DNA of 12,305 bases. It comes from an uncultured Eubacteriales bacterium. GTDB taxonomy: Bacteria; Bacillota; Clostridia; Oscillospirales; CAG-272. Every line of letters starts with the position of its first letter. Within the stretch, counting starts at the first letter, position 1. The translations under genes and the position numbers were made by a program. Positions 1 to 6,840 of this stretch are shown here, piece by piece. Under the pieces are notes generated by a model, which did no database searches, was not told where the DNA came from, and saw only the letters and a list, made by a program, of their open reading frames with translations. The stretch is taken from positions 1-12,305 of the forward strand of contig URHR01000054.1 of assembly GCA_900547725.1 (NCBI GenBank), given 5' to 3'.

Positions 1-66
1 GCGCTCTGCGGAGCGCGACGAGGACTCCGCGTCCTCGACCGCGCCGCCTCCCCCAAAAGGCGGGCG
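1..66. repeat. Cluster of three short hairpins at the left edge
   Basis: No gene is seen in bases 1-114. The first 66 bases hold three adjacent inverted repeats: GCGCTC/GAGCGC (1-6 with 11-16), CGAGGAC/GTCCTCG (19-25 with 31-37) and CCGCCT/AGGCGG (44-49 with 58-63). They may be the end of a dispersed intergenic repeat or the terminator region of a gene beyond the edge. The GC richness of the region makes some chance pairing likely, so a function is not assigned. Confidence 0.4.
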
Positions 67-114
67 AAAACTTTTATCCCATTTGGGGACGTAAGGTGGT
101 TGCTATGCCTACAG

Positions 115-146
115 AAAAACCTCCCGAGAAGCGTCTCAGGAGGTTT
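115..146 (-). terminator. Intrinsic terminator of the five-gene redox operon
   Basis: Read on the minus strand, an 8-bp stem (AAACCTCC with GGAGGTTT), one mismatch, and four more pairs (GAGA/TCTC) close a 4-base loop at 130-133. Five T residues follow (119 down to 115). This is a textbook rho-independent terminator. The stop codon of the araC-type gene (138-136) lies inside the stem, so the gene and its terminator overlap. It closes the operon that begins near 5877. Confidence 0.88.
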
Positions 147-954
147 CTCCTATTTTACGGTATTCCCACGGGGTCATCCCCGTAATTTCGCGGAAATAGC
201 GGGAAAAATTACTCGCGTCGGTAAACCCGCAGGCAACCGCGACCTGCGCCACGGTTTTGCTTCCGTCCGACAACAGCATACAGGCAAGCGAGATGCGGCA
301 GAGCAGAAGATATCGCTTGATGGTATAGCCCGTAATGCGGTGAAAGACGTGCGAGAGATAGTAGGAACTGATATAGTGCGCAGCCGCAAGCGAATTCAGA
401 TCCAGTTTGCGCTCGGGGTGGTTCTCCAGTTCCGTGCGGATGGCGGCAACGATTTTTTCCGCGCTTCCGCCAACCGAAGAAAACAGTCCGGGCGACAATC
501 TGTAAAGCCGCCACAGGAGCGCGGAGAGCCAGATCTGCTCGCCCTCTCCGTCGTCCGGGTCGGTTTCCCGCTCGGTTTGCAGGTTGCGGAAGAGCATCCG
601 GAGGTCGTCGAGCGCCGCGCCTTCCCCGAGCGGCAGGACATGGCAGAAGCGGGGAGAGTGGATGGAGAAAACCGTTTGCAGGAAGGCGGGTTTCAGCGTG
701 GTTTTTGCGACCGACGGGTTTATCAGCATCACGTACCGCTCGTAGCTTTCGGAACGCACCGTCAGGACGTGCGGCTCATAGTTACTGATGAAAATCATGG
801 AGGGCGCGACGGTGTCGTAGGACTTTCCCGCAATCTCCACATGAACCGAGCCGCGGGTGATGAAGATCAGCTCCCACGCGGCGTGGCGCATGATGTCCAC
901 ATGGCCGATGTGCAATCCGGTTTCAAAGTACAGATTTTCAATGCATGGGCGCAT
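136..954 (-). CDS. AraC family transcriptional regulator with cupin-like N-terminal domain
   Basis: This 272-residue protein has the usual AraC/XylS layout. The first ~100 residues look like a cupin ligand-binding domain (for example WELIFITRGSVHVEI and the hydrophobic, His-containing strands after it). The last ~105 residues carry the double helix-turn-helix: a first helix pair around YISSYYLSHVFHRITGY, then TVAQVAVACGFTDASNFSRYF and the characteristic GMTPWEYRK ending. The ATG at 954 is preceded by GGAGG (960-964) with a 5-base gap. It lies 34 bases after the flavoprotein stop with no promoter visible between, so it is probably the last gene of the operon and may control it and the divergent TIM-barrel gene. 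The cupin domain is common in regulators of sugar use, but the ligand here is unknown. Family call is firm; target and ligand are inferred. Confidence 0.93.
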   Translation of the reverse strand: MRPCIENLYFETGLHIGHVDIMRHAAWELIFITRGSVHVEIAGKSYDTVAPSMIFISNYEPHVLTVRSESYERYVMLINPSVAKTTLKPAFLQTVFSIHSPRFCHVLPLGEGAALDDLRMLFRNLQTERETDPDDGEGEQIWLSALLWRLYRLSPGLFSSVGGSAEKIVAAIRTELENHPERKLDLNSLAAAHYISSYYLSHVFHRITGYTIKRYLLLCRISLACMLLSDGSKTVAQVAVACGFTDASNFSRYFREITGMTPWEYRKIGETS

Positions 955-988
955 TTCTACCTCCGTTCGCGGCTTACGCGGTATTGTT

Positions 989-2788
989 TCAGGCTCGGTC
1001 GGCTTTCAGACTGCGGCGGAGCAGGTTCTCAAACCACAGCTCCCCGTCCGGAATCGGGCGCACGGGGCAAAGTTCCGAGCGCGTGCCGACTGTTACGGTG
1101 TAAGTGCGGCGGATCGGCTGTTCCGACGGCACGTCCGTTCCGACGATGTACGCCGAACCGTGCGAGCCGACCGTTTCCGCAGAGAACAGCATGGCGGAAA
1201 GCACCGCCTGTTGGGTCAGGAGCAGGTCGGTCAGAAGCGCCGCGGGCAGATCGTCCTCCGCACCGCCGACGATCAGCCTCTCCTCTGTATTATAGCACAG
1301 ATCGGAGACTTCTGCAAGCATTTTTTTCATTTCCGCCGTGTTTCTTGCAAAATCGGCGACGCGGCTCATCTCGTGGCGAAGCCGTCCGTACAGCGCGCGG
1401 ATATTGGATTCTCCGCGGCGGTATTCGGGAAACGCAAAGGAGGGGACTGTTTCGGGCGCGGTGCGGTCGGACTCTGCCGCAATCTGCTCTGCGGCGCGGA
1501 GCGCACCCACCTGCGTGGCATTCAGGGCGCTTCCGCCGGGACGGTAAACCCCGAAGTTTCCCGCCGCTTCACCAACCGCGTAAAGTCCGGCGACCGAAGT
1601 CTGCCAGTGCGCGTCCACCGCGATGCCGCCGTTACAGTGCTGGGCGCAGACAGCAATCCGCAGGGGGGCTCGGGCAAGGTCGATTCCGTGATTCCGATAC
1701 AGTTCATAAGCGCCGATGTTCATATGTTTCAGGCGTTCCAGCGGCGTGCCGAACAGCGCGCCCGAGCGGCGCAGATAGTCCCGTCCCTCTTCGCCGAGTG
1801 CGGAAAAGGCTTCGTCCAATCCCATGGGGTTGCGGGTAAAATCGAGATAAACCCGCCGCCCGTTCCGGATTTCGTCGGCAACCAGAAGGTCGACCTGCGA
1901 CGAGCCGTTCAGCTTGCGCGTGTCAAAGGGCCACTGGTAGCCCTTGAGAAAGATCAGGTCAAGCGAGCGCGCGCCGAGCGCTTCCCACAGAAATTCCCGC
2001 TCGACCCCCCCGTCCGCCCCCACCGAGAAATAGCGGGGGAGCACCTGCTGATACGTTCCCGAAAGATTCCAGCGGAAGTCGGTGCTTGCAATGCCGTATT
2101 GCCACTCTTCCAGATTCGCGCAGGCTGCACCCGCGCCGATGGCAAGCCCCGTTGCGCCGGTCTGGCTCTCGGGATAGACCGAATTCTCATAGATCGCCGC
2201 AGGGCCTCCCGTTGCGAGAATCAGGTTGCGGCAGGCGAACACCGCACGTTCGCCGCCTTGGCGGATTGCCGCAACGCCCGTGACGTGTCCGCCGTCGGTG
2301 AGCACCCGAACCGCACGCCAACCGTCGAGAATCGGAATTCCGTAGCCGTTCACCGCGCGTTCCAGCGCCTCGGTCATGTATTTTGAGGTCAGCGGACCGC
2401 AGGAGGTTGCCCGTGTGCGCGGGTCGTGGTCGGTTTTGTAGCCGGCGTATTCGCCGTATTCGTTGCAGGGAAAGGGAACGCCGAGTTCCACAAGGTGCAT
2501 GAAACAGCGAACCGAATAAGCCGCTTCGCACATGGCGTTGTCGCCGTTGACTCCGCCGCCGTCGAAAAGTGTTTGCGCCATTTCGCGCACGCTGTCGCCT
2601 TCCGAACCGCAGAGCGACAGTTTGTAGTAGGTCTGTTTGTCGCTTCCCGTGTTCCGCGAAGTGCCCATGTTCCGACCTTCGGTCAGAAGCGCGATGTCGG
2701 TTACGCCGAGCGACCAAAGCCGCTCCGCCGCCGCAAAGCCCGCGCAGCCGCTTCCGATGACGATGGTGTGATAACTCCGTTTCATCAT
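989..2788 (-). CDS. FAD-binding oxidoreductase, fumarate reductase/succinate dehydrogenase flavoprotein type
   Basis: The product is 599 residues from the ATG at 2788. A dinucleotide-binding fold opens it (IVIGSGCAG, Gly12/Gly14/Gly17), and GTSRNTGSDKQTYYK follows at residues 42-56 where this superfamily contacts FAD. Later come ILATGG, a substrate-side HCNGGI (His384), AGLYAVGEAAG, and VYRPGGSALN with Arg416. These match in order the His and Arg segments of the fumarate reductase, L-aspartate oxidase and APS-reductase flavoprotein superfamily. There is no heme domain, FMN-linked domain or Fe-S subunit nearby, so it is not a respiratory complex. It probably reduces a C=C bond or oxidises a substrate in the cytoplasm. 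The start was chosen because ATG 2788 overlaps the SDR stop (ATGATGA); a second ATG at 2785 is also possible. The upstream extension to 2902 lies inside the SDR gene and looks like shadow. Substrate unknown. Confidence 0.88.
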   Translation of the reverse strand: MMKRSYHTIVIGSGCAGFAAAERLWSLGVTDIALLTEGRNMGTSRNTGSDKQTYYKLSLCGSEGDSVREMAQTLFDGGGVNGDNAMCEAAYSVRCFMHLVELGVPFPCNEYGEYAGYKTDHDPRTRATSCGPLTSKYMTEALERAVNGYGIPILDGWRAVRVLTDGGHVTGVAAIRQGGERAVFACRNLILATGGPAAIYENSVYPESQTGATGLAIGAGAACANLEEWQYGIASTDFRWNLSGTYQQVLPRYFSVGADGGVEREFLWEALGARSLDLIFLKGYQWPFDTRKLNGSSQVDLLVADEIRNGRRVYLDFTRNPMGLDEAFSALGEEGRDYLRRSGALFGTPLERLKHMNIGAYELYRNHGIDLARAPLRIAVCAQHCNGGIAVDAHWQTSVAGLYAVGEAAGNFGVYRPGGSALNATQVGALRAAEQIAAESDRTAPETVPSFAFPEYRRGESNIRALYGRLRHEMSRVADFARNTAEMKKMLAEVSDLCYNTEERLIVGGAEDDLPAALLTDLLLTQQAVLSAMLFSAETVGSHGSAYIVGTDVPSEQPIRRTYTVTVGTRSELCPVRPIPDGELWFENLLRRSLKADRA

Positions 2789-3516
2789 AGCCGTCTGATG
2801 TGCATTCCGCCGTCCACGGCGATCGATTGCCCGGTGGTGTAGCCGAGACTGCCGTCCAGAAGCGCGCAGATTGCCCGCGCGACGTCGAGCGGTTCGCCCC
2901 AACGCCCCATCGGAACCAGTCCGTCCGCGATCAGACGGTCGTATTTTTCCGTTACCGTTGCGGTCATGCCCGTGTGAATCACGCCGGGACAGACTTCGTT
3001 CACCGTGATGCCCGCAGACGCGAGACGGTCTGCATAGAGCATGGTCAGCATGGTTACGCCCGCTTTGGAAACGCAGTATTCGCCGCGCGAGGTCGAACTG
3101 GTGTATGCCGAGCAGGAGGAGACGTTGACAATCCGTCCGCGCACGCCGTCCGTCACCGGCTGGGACAGCATCCGCCGCGCCGCCGCCTGCGTGAGGAACA
3201 TCGTGCCCTTGGTGTTGACGTTCATCACGCGATCGTAGCTCTCCTCGGTCATCTCCAACAGGTCTGCGCGAACGCGCGGCGCGATGCCCGCAACGTTGAC
3301 CAGTGCGTCAAGGCGCGGGGGCAGGGCGACGAGCCGCTCGCGGTCAGCCGCCGCGGAGAGGTCGCCCGGGATGTAGGTAAAGTGTTCCGAAAAAACCGAA
3401 AGGTCGGGGTGCTCGGGAAGATCCATTCCCACAACGCCCCACCCGCGGGAGAGCAGCAGTTCTGCCGTGGCGCGCCCGATTCCGCCGAGCGTACCGGTTA
3501 CGATTGCATAATTCAT
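2785..3516 (-). CDS. Short-chain dehydrogenase/reductase (classical SDR)
   Basis: This is a 243-residue classical SDR of normal length with all hallmarks. They are the cofactor loop TGTLGGIG (7-14), Asp32 at the end of strand two (suggesting NAD(H) rather than NADP(H)), NVAG (74-77, usually NNAG), Asn101, Ser134, and the catalytic YCVSK (Tyr147, Lys151). CPG and the C-terminal GYTTGQSIAVDGG follow. It should interconvert an alcohol and a ketone on a small molecule. It resembles FabG-like enzymes, but catabolic context makes a fatty-acid role unlikely. The start ATG overlaps the stop of the upstream flavin oxidoreductase by four bases (ATGA), and GGAGG sits at 3526-3530. Its own stop overlaps the next start, so all three genes should be translationally coupled. 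Confidence 0.93.
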   Translation of the reverse strand: MNYAIVTGTLGGIGRATAELLLSRGWGVVGMDLPEHPDLSVFSEHFTYIPGDLSAAADRERLVALPPRLDALVNVAGIAPRVRADLLEMTEESYDRVMNVNTKGTMFLTQAAARRMLSQPVTDGVRGRIVNVSSCSAYTSSTSRGEYCVSKAGVTMLTMLYADRLASAGITVNEVCPGVIHTGMTATVTEKYDRLIADGLVPMGRWGEPLDVARAICALLDGSLGYTTGQSIAVDGGMHIRRL

Positions 3517-4829
3517 GCCTTGTTTCCTCCGTCCTGTTTTGCAAAGGTCTCCCGATAGAGAGAGCCGTAAATTTCCTTGTCATAGATTACGCACCCCGGC
3601 GTTTTGCCCGCCCGCATCAGCGCGGTGCACTTTCCGCAGGTCAGGCAGAGGCGGTGCGGATCTGCGCACCCGTTCCGCAGAATCTCCCGTGCGGAATCGG
3701 GATCGGCGAAGCTCTGCCGACCGAAGCCGATCAGTTCGTATTTCCCCGCATCGATGTCCGCCGCCGCAACGTGCGGTGCTTCCGCGCCGAGGAAGGTGAA
3801 GCCGGAAGCAACGGTCAGCGCGTCGGCTGCAACCGCGCGCGCCGCTTCCGAGACGGCAATCGCGCCCGCCCGCATCCGCAGAATGCTTTCATAGGGCGGA
3901 ACTGCCTTGGCAAACGCGGTGGGGCGGTTCACCTCGTGGTTCTGATAGGGATTTCCCATCGTCACGTCGAGAATCCGCACGCCTCGTGCGACAAGATCGC
4001 CCGCAAGCCGCCGCGGCTCGCGCAGATCGGGAACGCCCGCTTCGTCGCTTGCCGCAAAGCCGTGGGGGTAGGGGAAGCCGTCGTAGGCGTTGAAGCGGGA
4101 GGCGAGCAGAAGGCTGTCGGGGGCTGAGGATCTGACCGCTTCCACCGCCGAGAGCAGAAGCCGCGTGCGGTTTTCGTAGGCTTCGCCGCCATAAGGGCCG
4201 CTTCTGCCGTAAGCGCCGAGCAGTTCGGAGAGTAAGTAGCCGTGGCAAGCCTTGATGTCTACGCCGTCGAACCCGACCTCCGAGGCAAGCCGCGCCGCAT
4301 AGGCGTAGCGTTCGGGGAGTGCGGCGAGGGAATCGTCGGACAGGATGCGATCCTCGGAGAGCGGCTTGTCGCCCTCAAACAGCGGACGGTGCTGCGCAAC
4401 CAGAGGTTCGGGGTAGCCGTTCGGCTTGGAATAGCGCCCCGAATGGGTCAGCTGACAAATAATCAGCGGCGCGTAGCCGTTTTCCCGTACGGAAATCTCC
4501 CGCATTCCGTCAAGCAGTTTTTTGTATGCGTCTGCGTTTTTTTCGGTCAGCATCATCTGGCGGGGATTCGCCCGCGCTTCGGGCAGGATTGCGGTGGCTT
4601 CGAACCAGATCAGCCCGGGGCCGCCGTGCGCGAAACGGTGATAGCGGCGGACGGTCAGCTCTCCGGGCGTGCCGTCCCCCGCGCCGTCGCAGCCTTCCAT
4701 CGGCTGATAGACGATGCGGTTCGGGAGCGTGTGTCCCGCCGCGCGGATGGGGGCGGAAAGGGGCGCGGTGCTGTCCAGATAAGGGAGCTCTTTCGGCAAC
4801 TCCGCAGGATTCACAGGTCTTTTATACAC
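3513..4829 (-). CDS. NADH:flavin oxidoreductase (old yellow enzyme family) with Fe-S motif, single-domain form
   Basis: A 438-residue FMN-type TIM barrel. Visible family segments include LPNRIVYQPMEGCDG near the N-terminus, CQLTHSGR, GVDIKACHGYLLSELL and, near the end, YELIGFGRQSFADPD. After the barrel comes CLTCGKC with a fourth Cys (395, 398, 401, 413; spacing 2-2-11), which resembles the 4Fe-4S site of 2,4-dienoyl-CoA reductase-type enzymes, though those usually have CX2CX3CX11C. Those enzymes continue with FAD and NAD domains to about 650 residues; here the protein stops 25 residues after the last Cys, so its electrons must come from another protein. The start is GTG at 4829: AAGGAG (4838-4843) lies 8 bases upstream, and homology-like sequence begins there, whereas an ATG at 4919 would sit inside the upstream gene. 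Likely activity is flavin-dependent reduction (or its reverse) of an unsaturated carbonyl compound; the substrate is unknown. Confidence 0.9.
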   Translation of the reverse strand: MYKRPVNPAELPKELPYLDSTAPLSAPIRAAGHTLPNRIVYQPMEGCDGAGDGTPGELTVRRYHRFAHGGPGLIWFEATAILPEARANPRQMMLTEKNADAYKKLLDGMREISVRENGYAPLIICQLTHSGRYSKPNGYPEPLVAQHRPLFEGDKPLSEDRILSDDSLAALPERYAYAARLASEVGFDGVDIKACHGYLLSELLGAYGRSGPYGGEAYENRTRLLLSAVEAVRSSAPDSLLLASRFNAYDGFPYPHGFAASDEAGVPDLREPRRLAGDLVARGVRILDVTMGNPYQNHEVNRPTAFAKAVPPYESILRMRAGAIAVSEAARAVAADALTVASGFTFLGAEAPHVAAADIDAGKYELIGFGRQSFADPDSAREILRNGCADPHRLCLTCGKCTALMRAGKTPGCVIYDKEIYGSLYRETFAKQDGGNKA

Positions 4830-4837
4830 GGTATTTT

Positions 4838-4843
4838 CTCCTT
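4838..4843 (-). promoter_or_regulatory. Ribosome binding site that fixes a GTG start
   Basis: AAGGAG on the minus strand, 8 bases before GTG at 4829. It decides the start of the old-yellow-enzyme gene and leaves a 22-base gap after the preceding stop (4852). Confidence 0.85.
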
Positions 4844-4851
4844 GTTGTTTG

Positions 4852-5841
4852 TTATGCCATCGTGGCAAGCATTTCCCGCGTGACTGCAAAGCGGGTCTCT
4901 CTGCCTTCGTCAAAGGCACGGAATTCTTCCGCCATATAAGCGCCCATTCTCGCGCATTCGCTCTGTTGACTGCCCGAGATATGCGGGGTCAGAAAGACGT
5001 TCGGAAGCGAGAGCAGGGGAGAGGTTGGCGCGGGCGGCTCGGGGTCGACCACATCCAACAGAGCGCAGAGGTCGGGACGCGCGGTCAGAACCGCAATCAG
5101 CTCGTCCTCGCGAACGGTTGCGCCTCTTCCCGTATTGAGAAAGGTTGCATAGGGTTTCATGGAAGCGAAGAGTTTGCCGTTCAGCATTCCCACCGTTGCG
5201 GGGACGTTTGCCAAGTGGTTGCTTACCGCATCGGAAGCGGCGAACAGTTCCTCAAGCGTGACCTTCTCCGCGCCGAGTTCGTGAATCGCTTCCGCCGGGA
5301 GGAAGGCGTCGTATACAAGCACGCGCAGGCGGTAGTCCCGCAGACGTTCGGCAACCATGCGCCCGATCATCCCGCATCCGACGATGCCGACGGTTGCGCC
5401 GTAGTTTCCCGCATAGCGGTTCGAGAGAGCACGGGCGGCATTCCAGTCCGTGCCCGTATGCAGACTGCGGCAGGCGCGGAAACAGCCCTTGTTTGCAAGC
5501 AGAATCTGCGCCACGGTGTATTCCGCAACCGGAACGGCATTTGCCGCCCGCGCGGAAAAGACCGCAACGCCTGCGTCAAGAAACGGCGCGGCAAAGCTCT
5601 GCACGCTCCCCGCCGCGTAGAACACCGCCCGCAGGGAGGGCAGGCAGTTCCGGATCTCCTGTTCTTCAAAACGCGGCATTCCCCACGTGGAGAACAGATA
5701 GCGCGTGTCGCGATATTGCGCGGGGGAGGCGAGAATTTCCTCTTTTGTCACGGTTTTGCCGCTCAGCCCGACCGCGCGGAGGTTCTCCTCCGTCCAGACC
5801 AGCGGCAAATCCGCGCCGCCCATCAGAATCTTTTCGTTCAC
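4852..5841 (-). CDS. D-isomer-specific 2-hydroxyacid dehydrogenase (NAD-dependent)
   Basis: The product is 329 residues, normal for the family. The Rossmann loop is GIVGCGMIG (152-160), with Asp178 (VYD) at the end of the next strand favouring NAD(H). The catalytic triad is in place: Arg239 in FLNTGRGA, Glu268 in DPEPPAP and His287 in LTPHISGS. It should interconvert a 2-keto acid and a D-2-hydroxyacid, or act on a phosphoglycerate-like compound. The start is GTG at 5841, with GGAAGG (5850-5855) 8 bases upstream; the in-frame ATG at 5946 would put the promoter -10 box inside the gene. It is the first gene of the operon, with an expected leader of about 36 bases. The true substrate within this broad family is not visible. 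Confidence 0.92.
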   Translation of the reverse strand: MNEKILMGGADLPLVWTEENLRAVGLSGKTVTKEEILASPAQYRDTRYLFSTWGMPRFEEQEIRNCLPSLRAVFYAAGSVQSFAAPFLDAGVAVFSARAANAVPVAEYTVAQILLANKGCFRACRSLHTGTDWNAARALSNRYAGNYGATVGIVGCGMIGRMVAERLRDYRLRVLVYDAFLPAEAIHELGAEKVTLEELFAASDAVSNHLANVPATVGMLNGKLFASMKPYATFLNTGRGATVREDELIAVLTARPDLCALLDVVDPEPPAPTSPLLSLPNVFLTPHISGSQQSECARMGAYMAEEFRAFDEGRETRFAVTREMLATMA

Positions 5842-5849
5842 ACCGTTTT

Positions 5850-5855
5850 CCTTCC
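5850..5855 (-). promoter_or_regulatory. Ribosome binding site that fixes a GTG start
   Basis: GGAAGG on the minus strand, 8 bases before GTG at 5841. It supports the GTG start of the hydroxyacid dehydrogenase over the upstream in-frame ATG at 5946. Confidence 0.8.
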
Positions 5856-5883
5856 TTTCGTTTTCCCGGATTCTTCCGCTTCT

Positions 5884-5911
5884 ATTATACAGGATTTCCT
5901 CGGTTTTGCAA
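5884..5911 (-). promoter_or_regulatory. Promoter of the five-gene redox operon
   Basis: On the minus strand a perfect TATAAT (5889-5884) is preceded by TTGCAA (5911-5906) with a 16-base spacer; TTTGCA with 17 bases is an equal alternative. The expected transcript start is near 5877. The -35 is imperfect (4 of 6), consistent with a promoter that needs an activator, for which the AraC protein at the operon end is the obvious candidate. The gap to the divergent promoter (5912-5984) would hold shared control sites. Confidence 0.75.
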
Positions 5912-5984
5912 AGTGTATCTTTTGCCGAATTTCCGCAGAGCCGCAAGTTTTACATAATTTCGGAATGCTTTCCGCGTGGCGCTC

Positions 5985-6013
5985 TTGACAGCGCCGCGCG
6001 GATGTGCTAAAAT
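5985..6013 (+). promoter_or_regulatory. Strong promoter of the TIM-barrel isomerase gene
   Basis: TTGACA (5985-5990), a 17-base spacer and TAAAAT (6008-6013), with TG one base before the -10 (TGCTAAAAT), an extended -10. Transcription should start near 6019-6020. It points away from the redox operon promoter 74 bases to its left. Confidence 0.85.
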
Positions 6014-6017
6014 AAAA

Positions 6018-6039
6018 CCGGGCGGTAACGTCCGCCCGG
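6018..6039 (+). promoter_or_regulatory. Hairpin at the very 5' end of the isomerase mRNA
   Basis: CCGGGCGG (6018-6025) pairs perfectly with CCGCCCGG (6032-6039) around a 6-base loop. The predicted transcript start falls on the first bases of the stem, and the Shine-Dalgarno sequence follows within a few bases. A 5'-terminal stem like this can protect mRNA from end-dependent decay or tune ribosome access; which applies here is inference. Confidence 0.6.
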
Positions 6040-6053
6040 GAAAGGAAATGAAT

Positions 6054-6839
6054 ATGAAGCTGTGCTTTTCAACGCTCGGCTGTGCGGAGCGGTCGCTGAC
6101 CGACATCTTTGCACTTGCGCGGGCATATCGGATTCCGTGTCTGGAATTCCGGGGAATCGGCGGGATAATCGACAACCGCGAGATTCCCGACTTTGCGCCT
6201 GACCGTCTTGCCCAAACCCGCGCCGCCCTGGATCGCGCGGGGCTGACCGCCCGGGTCATCGGCGCTTCCGCCTCGTTCCACGATCCGCGCGAGCGGGAGG
6301 CTTCCCTTGCGGAGGCGCACACCGCCGTTCTGATCGCTTCCGCGCTCGGCGCGCCCTATATCCGCGTATTCGGCAACAACACGGGGGACGATCCTGCCGC
6401 CGCCACGCAAAGCGTGATCGAGGGGCTTTCCCTGCTTGCTGAGGGCGCCGCCGCGCACGGTGTGACCGCTCTGCTCGAGACACACGGCGATTTCAACCGC
6501 GCGGAAACGCTTGCGCCGATTCTGGAAGCGCTCGACGGTCGCGCGGGGTTCGGTCTGATCTGGGACGTGATGCACACCTATTTCGCAACAGGGCGGGATT
6601 TCCGACCGCTCTACCGTCTCCTTTGCCCCTATATCCGCCATGTTCACGTCAAGGACTGTCTCCCCGACCGCACGCAGGTTCTCCCCGGCAAGGGTGACAT
6701 CCCGCTCCGCGCCATTTTGGATCAGCTCCGTGCCGATTCTTTCGACGGTTGCGTTTCCCTCGAATGGGAGCGCAAGTGGCATCCCGAACTCCCGCCGATC
6801 GAAGAAGCGCTTACCGCAATCGCGGAGGTTAGCGGTTAA
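6054..6839 (+). CDS. Sugar phosphate isomerase/epimerase family TIM-barrel protein
   Basis: A 261-residue protein of the xylose-isomerase-like TIM-barrel (AP-endonuclease 2) fold. The expected metal ligands are visible: Glu142 in LLETHGD, Asp171 and His174 in IWDVMHTYF, His196/His198 in HVHVKD, and Glu237 in SLEWE near the C-terminus, as in D-tagatose 3-epimerase, hydroxypyruvate isomerase and inosose dehydratase relatives. It probably isomerises, epimerises or dehydrates a polyol or keto-sugar using a divalent metal. The start at 6054 was preferred over ATG 6048 because AAGGA (6042-6046) is 7 bases from 6054 but touches 6048; MKLCFSTLGC also opens like the family. It is divergent from the redox operon and probably serves the same pathway. 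The exact reaction is unknown. Confidence 0.9.
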   Translation: MKLCFSTLGCAERSLTDIFALARAYRIPCLEFRGIGGIIDNREIPDFAPDRLAQTRAALDRAGLTARVIGASASFHDPREREASLAEAHTAVLIASALGAPYIRVFGNNTGDDPAAATQSVIEGLSLLAEGAAAHGVTALLETHGDFNRAETLAPILEALDGRAGFGLIWDVMHTYFATGRDFRPLYRLLCPYIRHVHVKDCLPDRTQVLPGKGDIPLRAILDQLRADSFDGCVSLEWERKWHPELPPIEEALTAIAEVSG

Positions 6840-6840
6840 G

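Noticed and set aside
100..2386. Long plus-strand open frames (100-1839 and 857-2386) opposite the araC-type and flavoprotein genes
   Set aside because: They are antisense to genes with clear domain motifs, are rich in Arg/Pro/Ala with no recognisable motif, and arise easily in GC-rich DNA.
989..2788. Succinate dehydrogenase or respiratory fumarate reductase
   Set aside because: No Fe-S or membrane-anchor subunit genes lie nearby and the FAD-contact segment differs from respiratory enzymes.
989..5841. Bile-acid-inducible (bai) operon
   Set aside because: OYE, SDR and flavoprotein families also occur in bai clusters, but BaiCD/BaiH are longer, with FAD/NAD domains, and no bile-acid CoA ligase, CoA transferase or 7-alpha-dehydratase gene is present.
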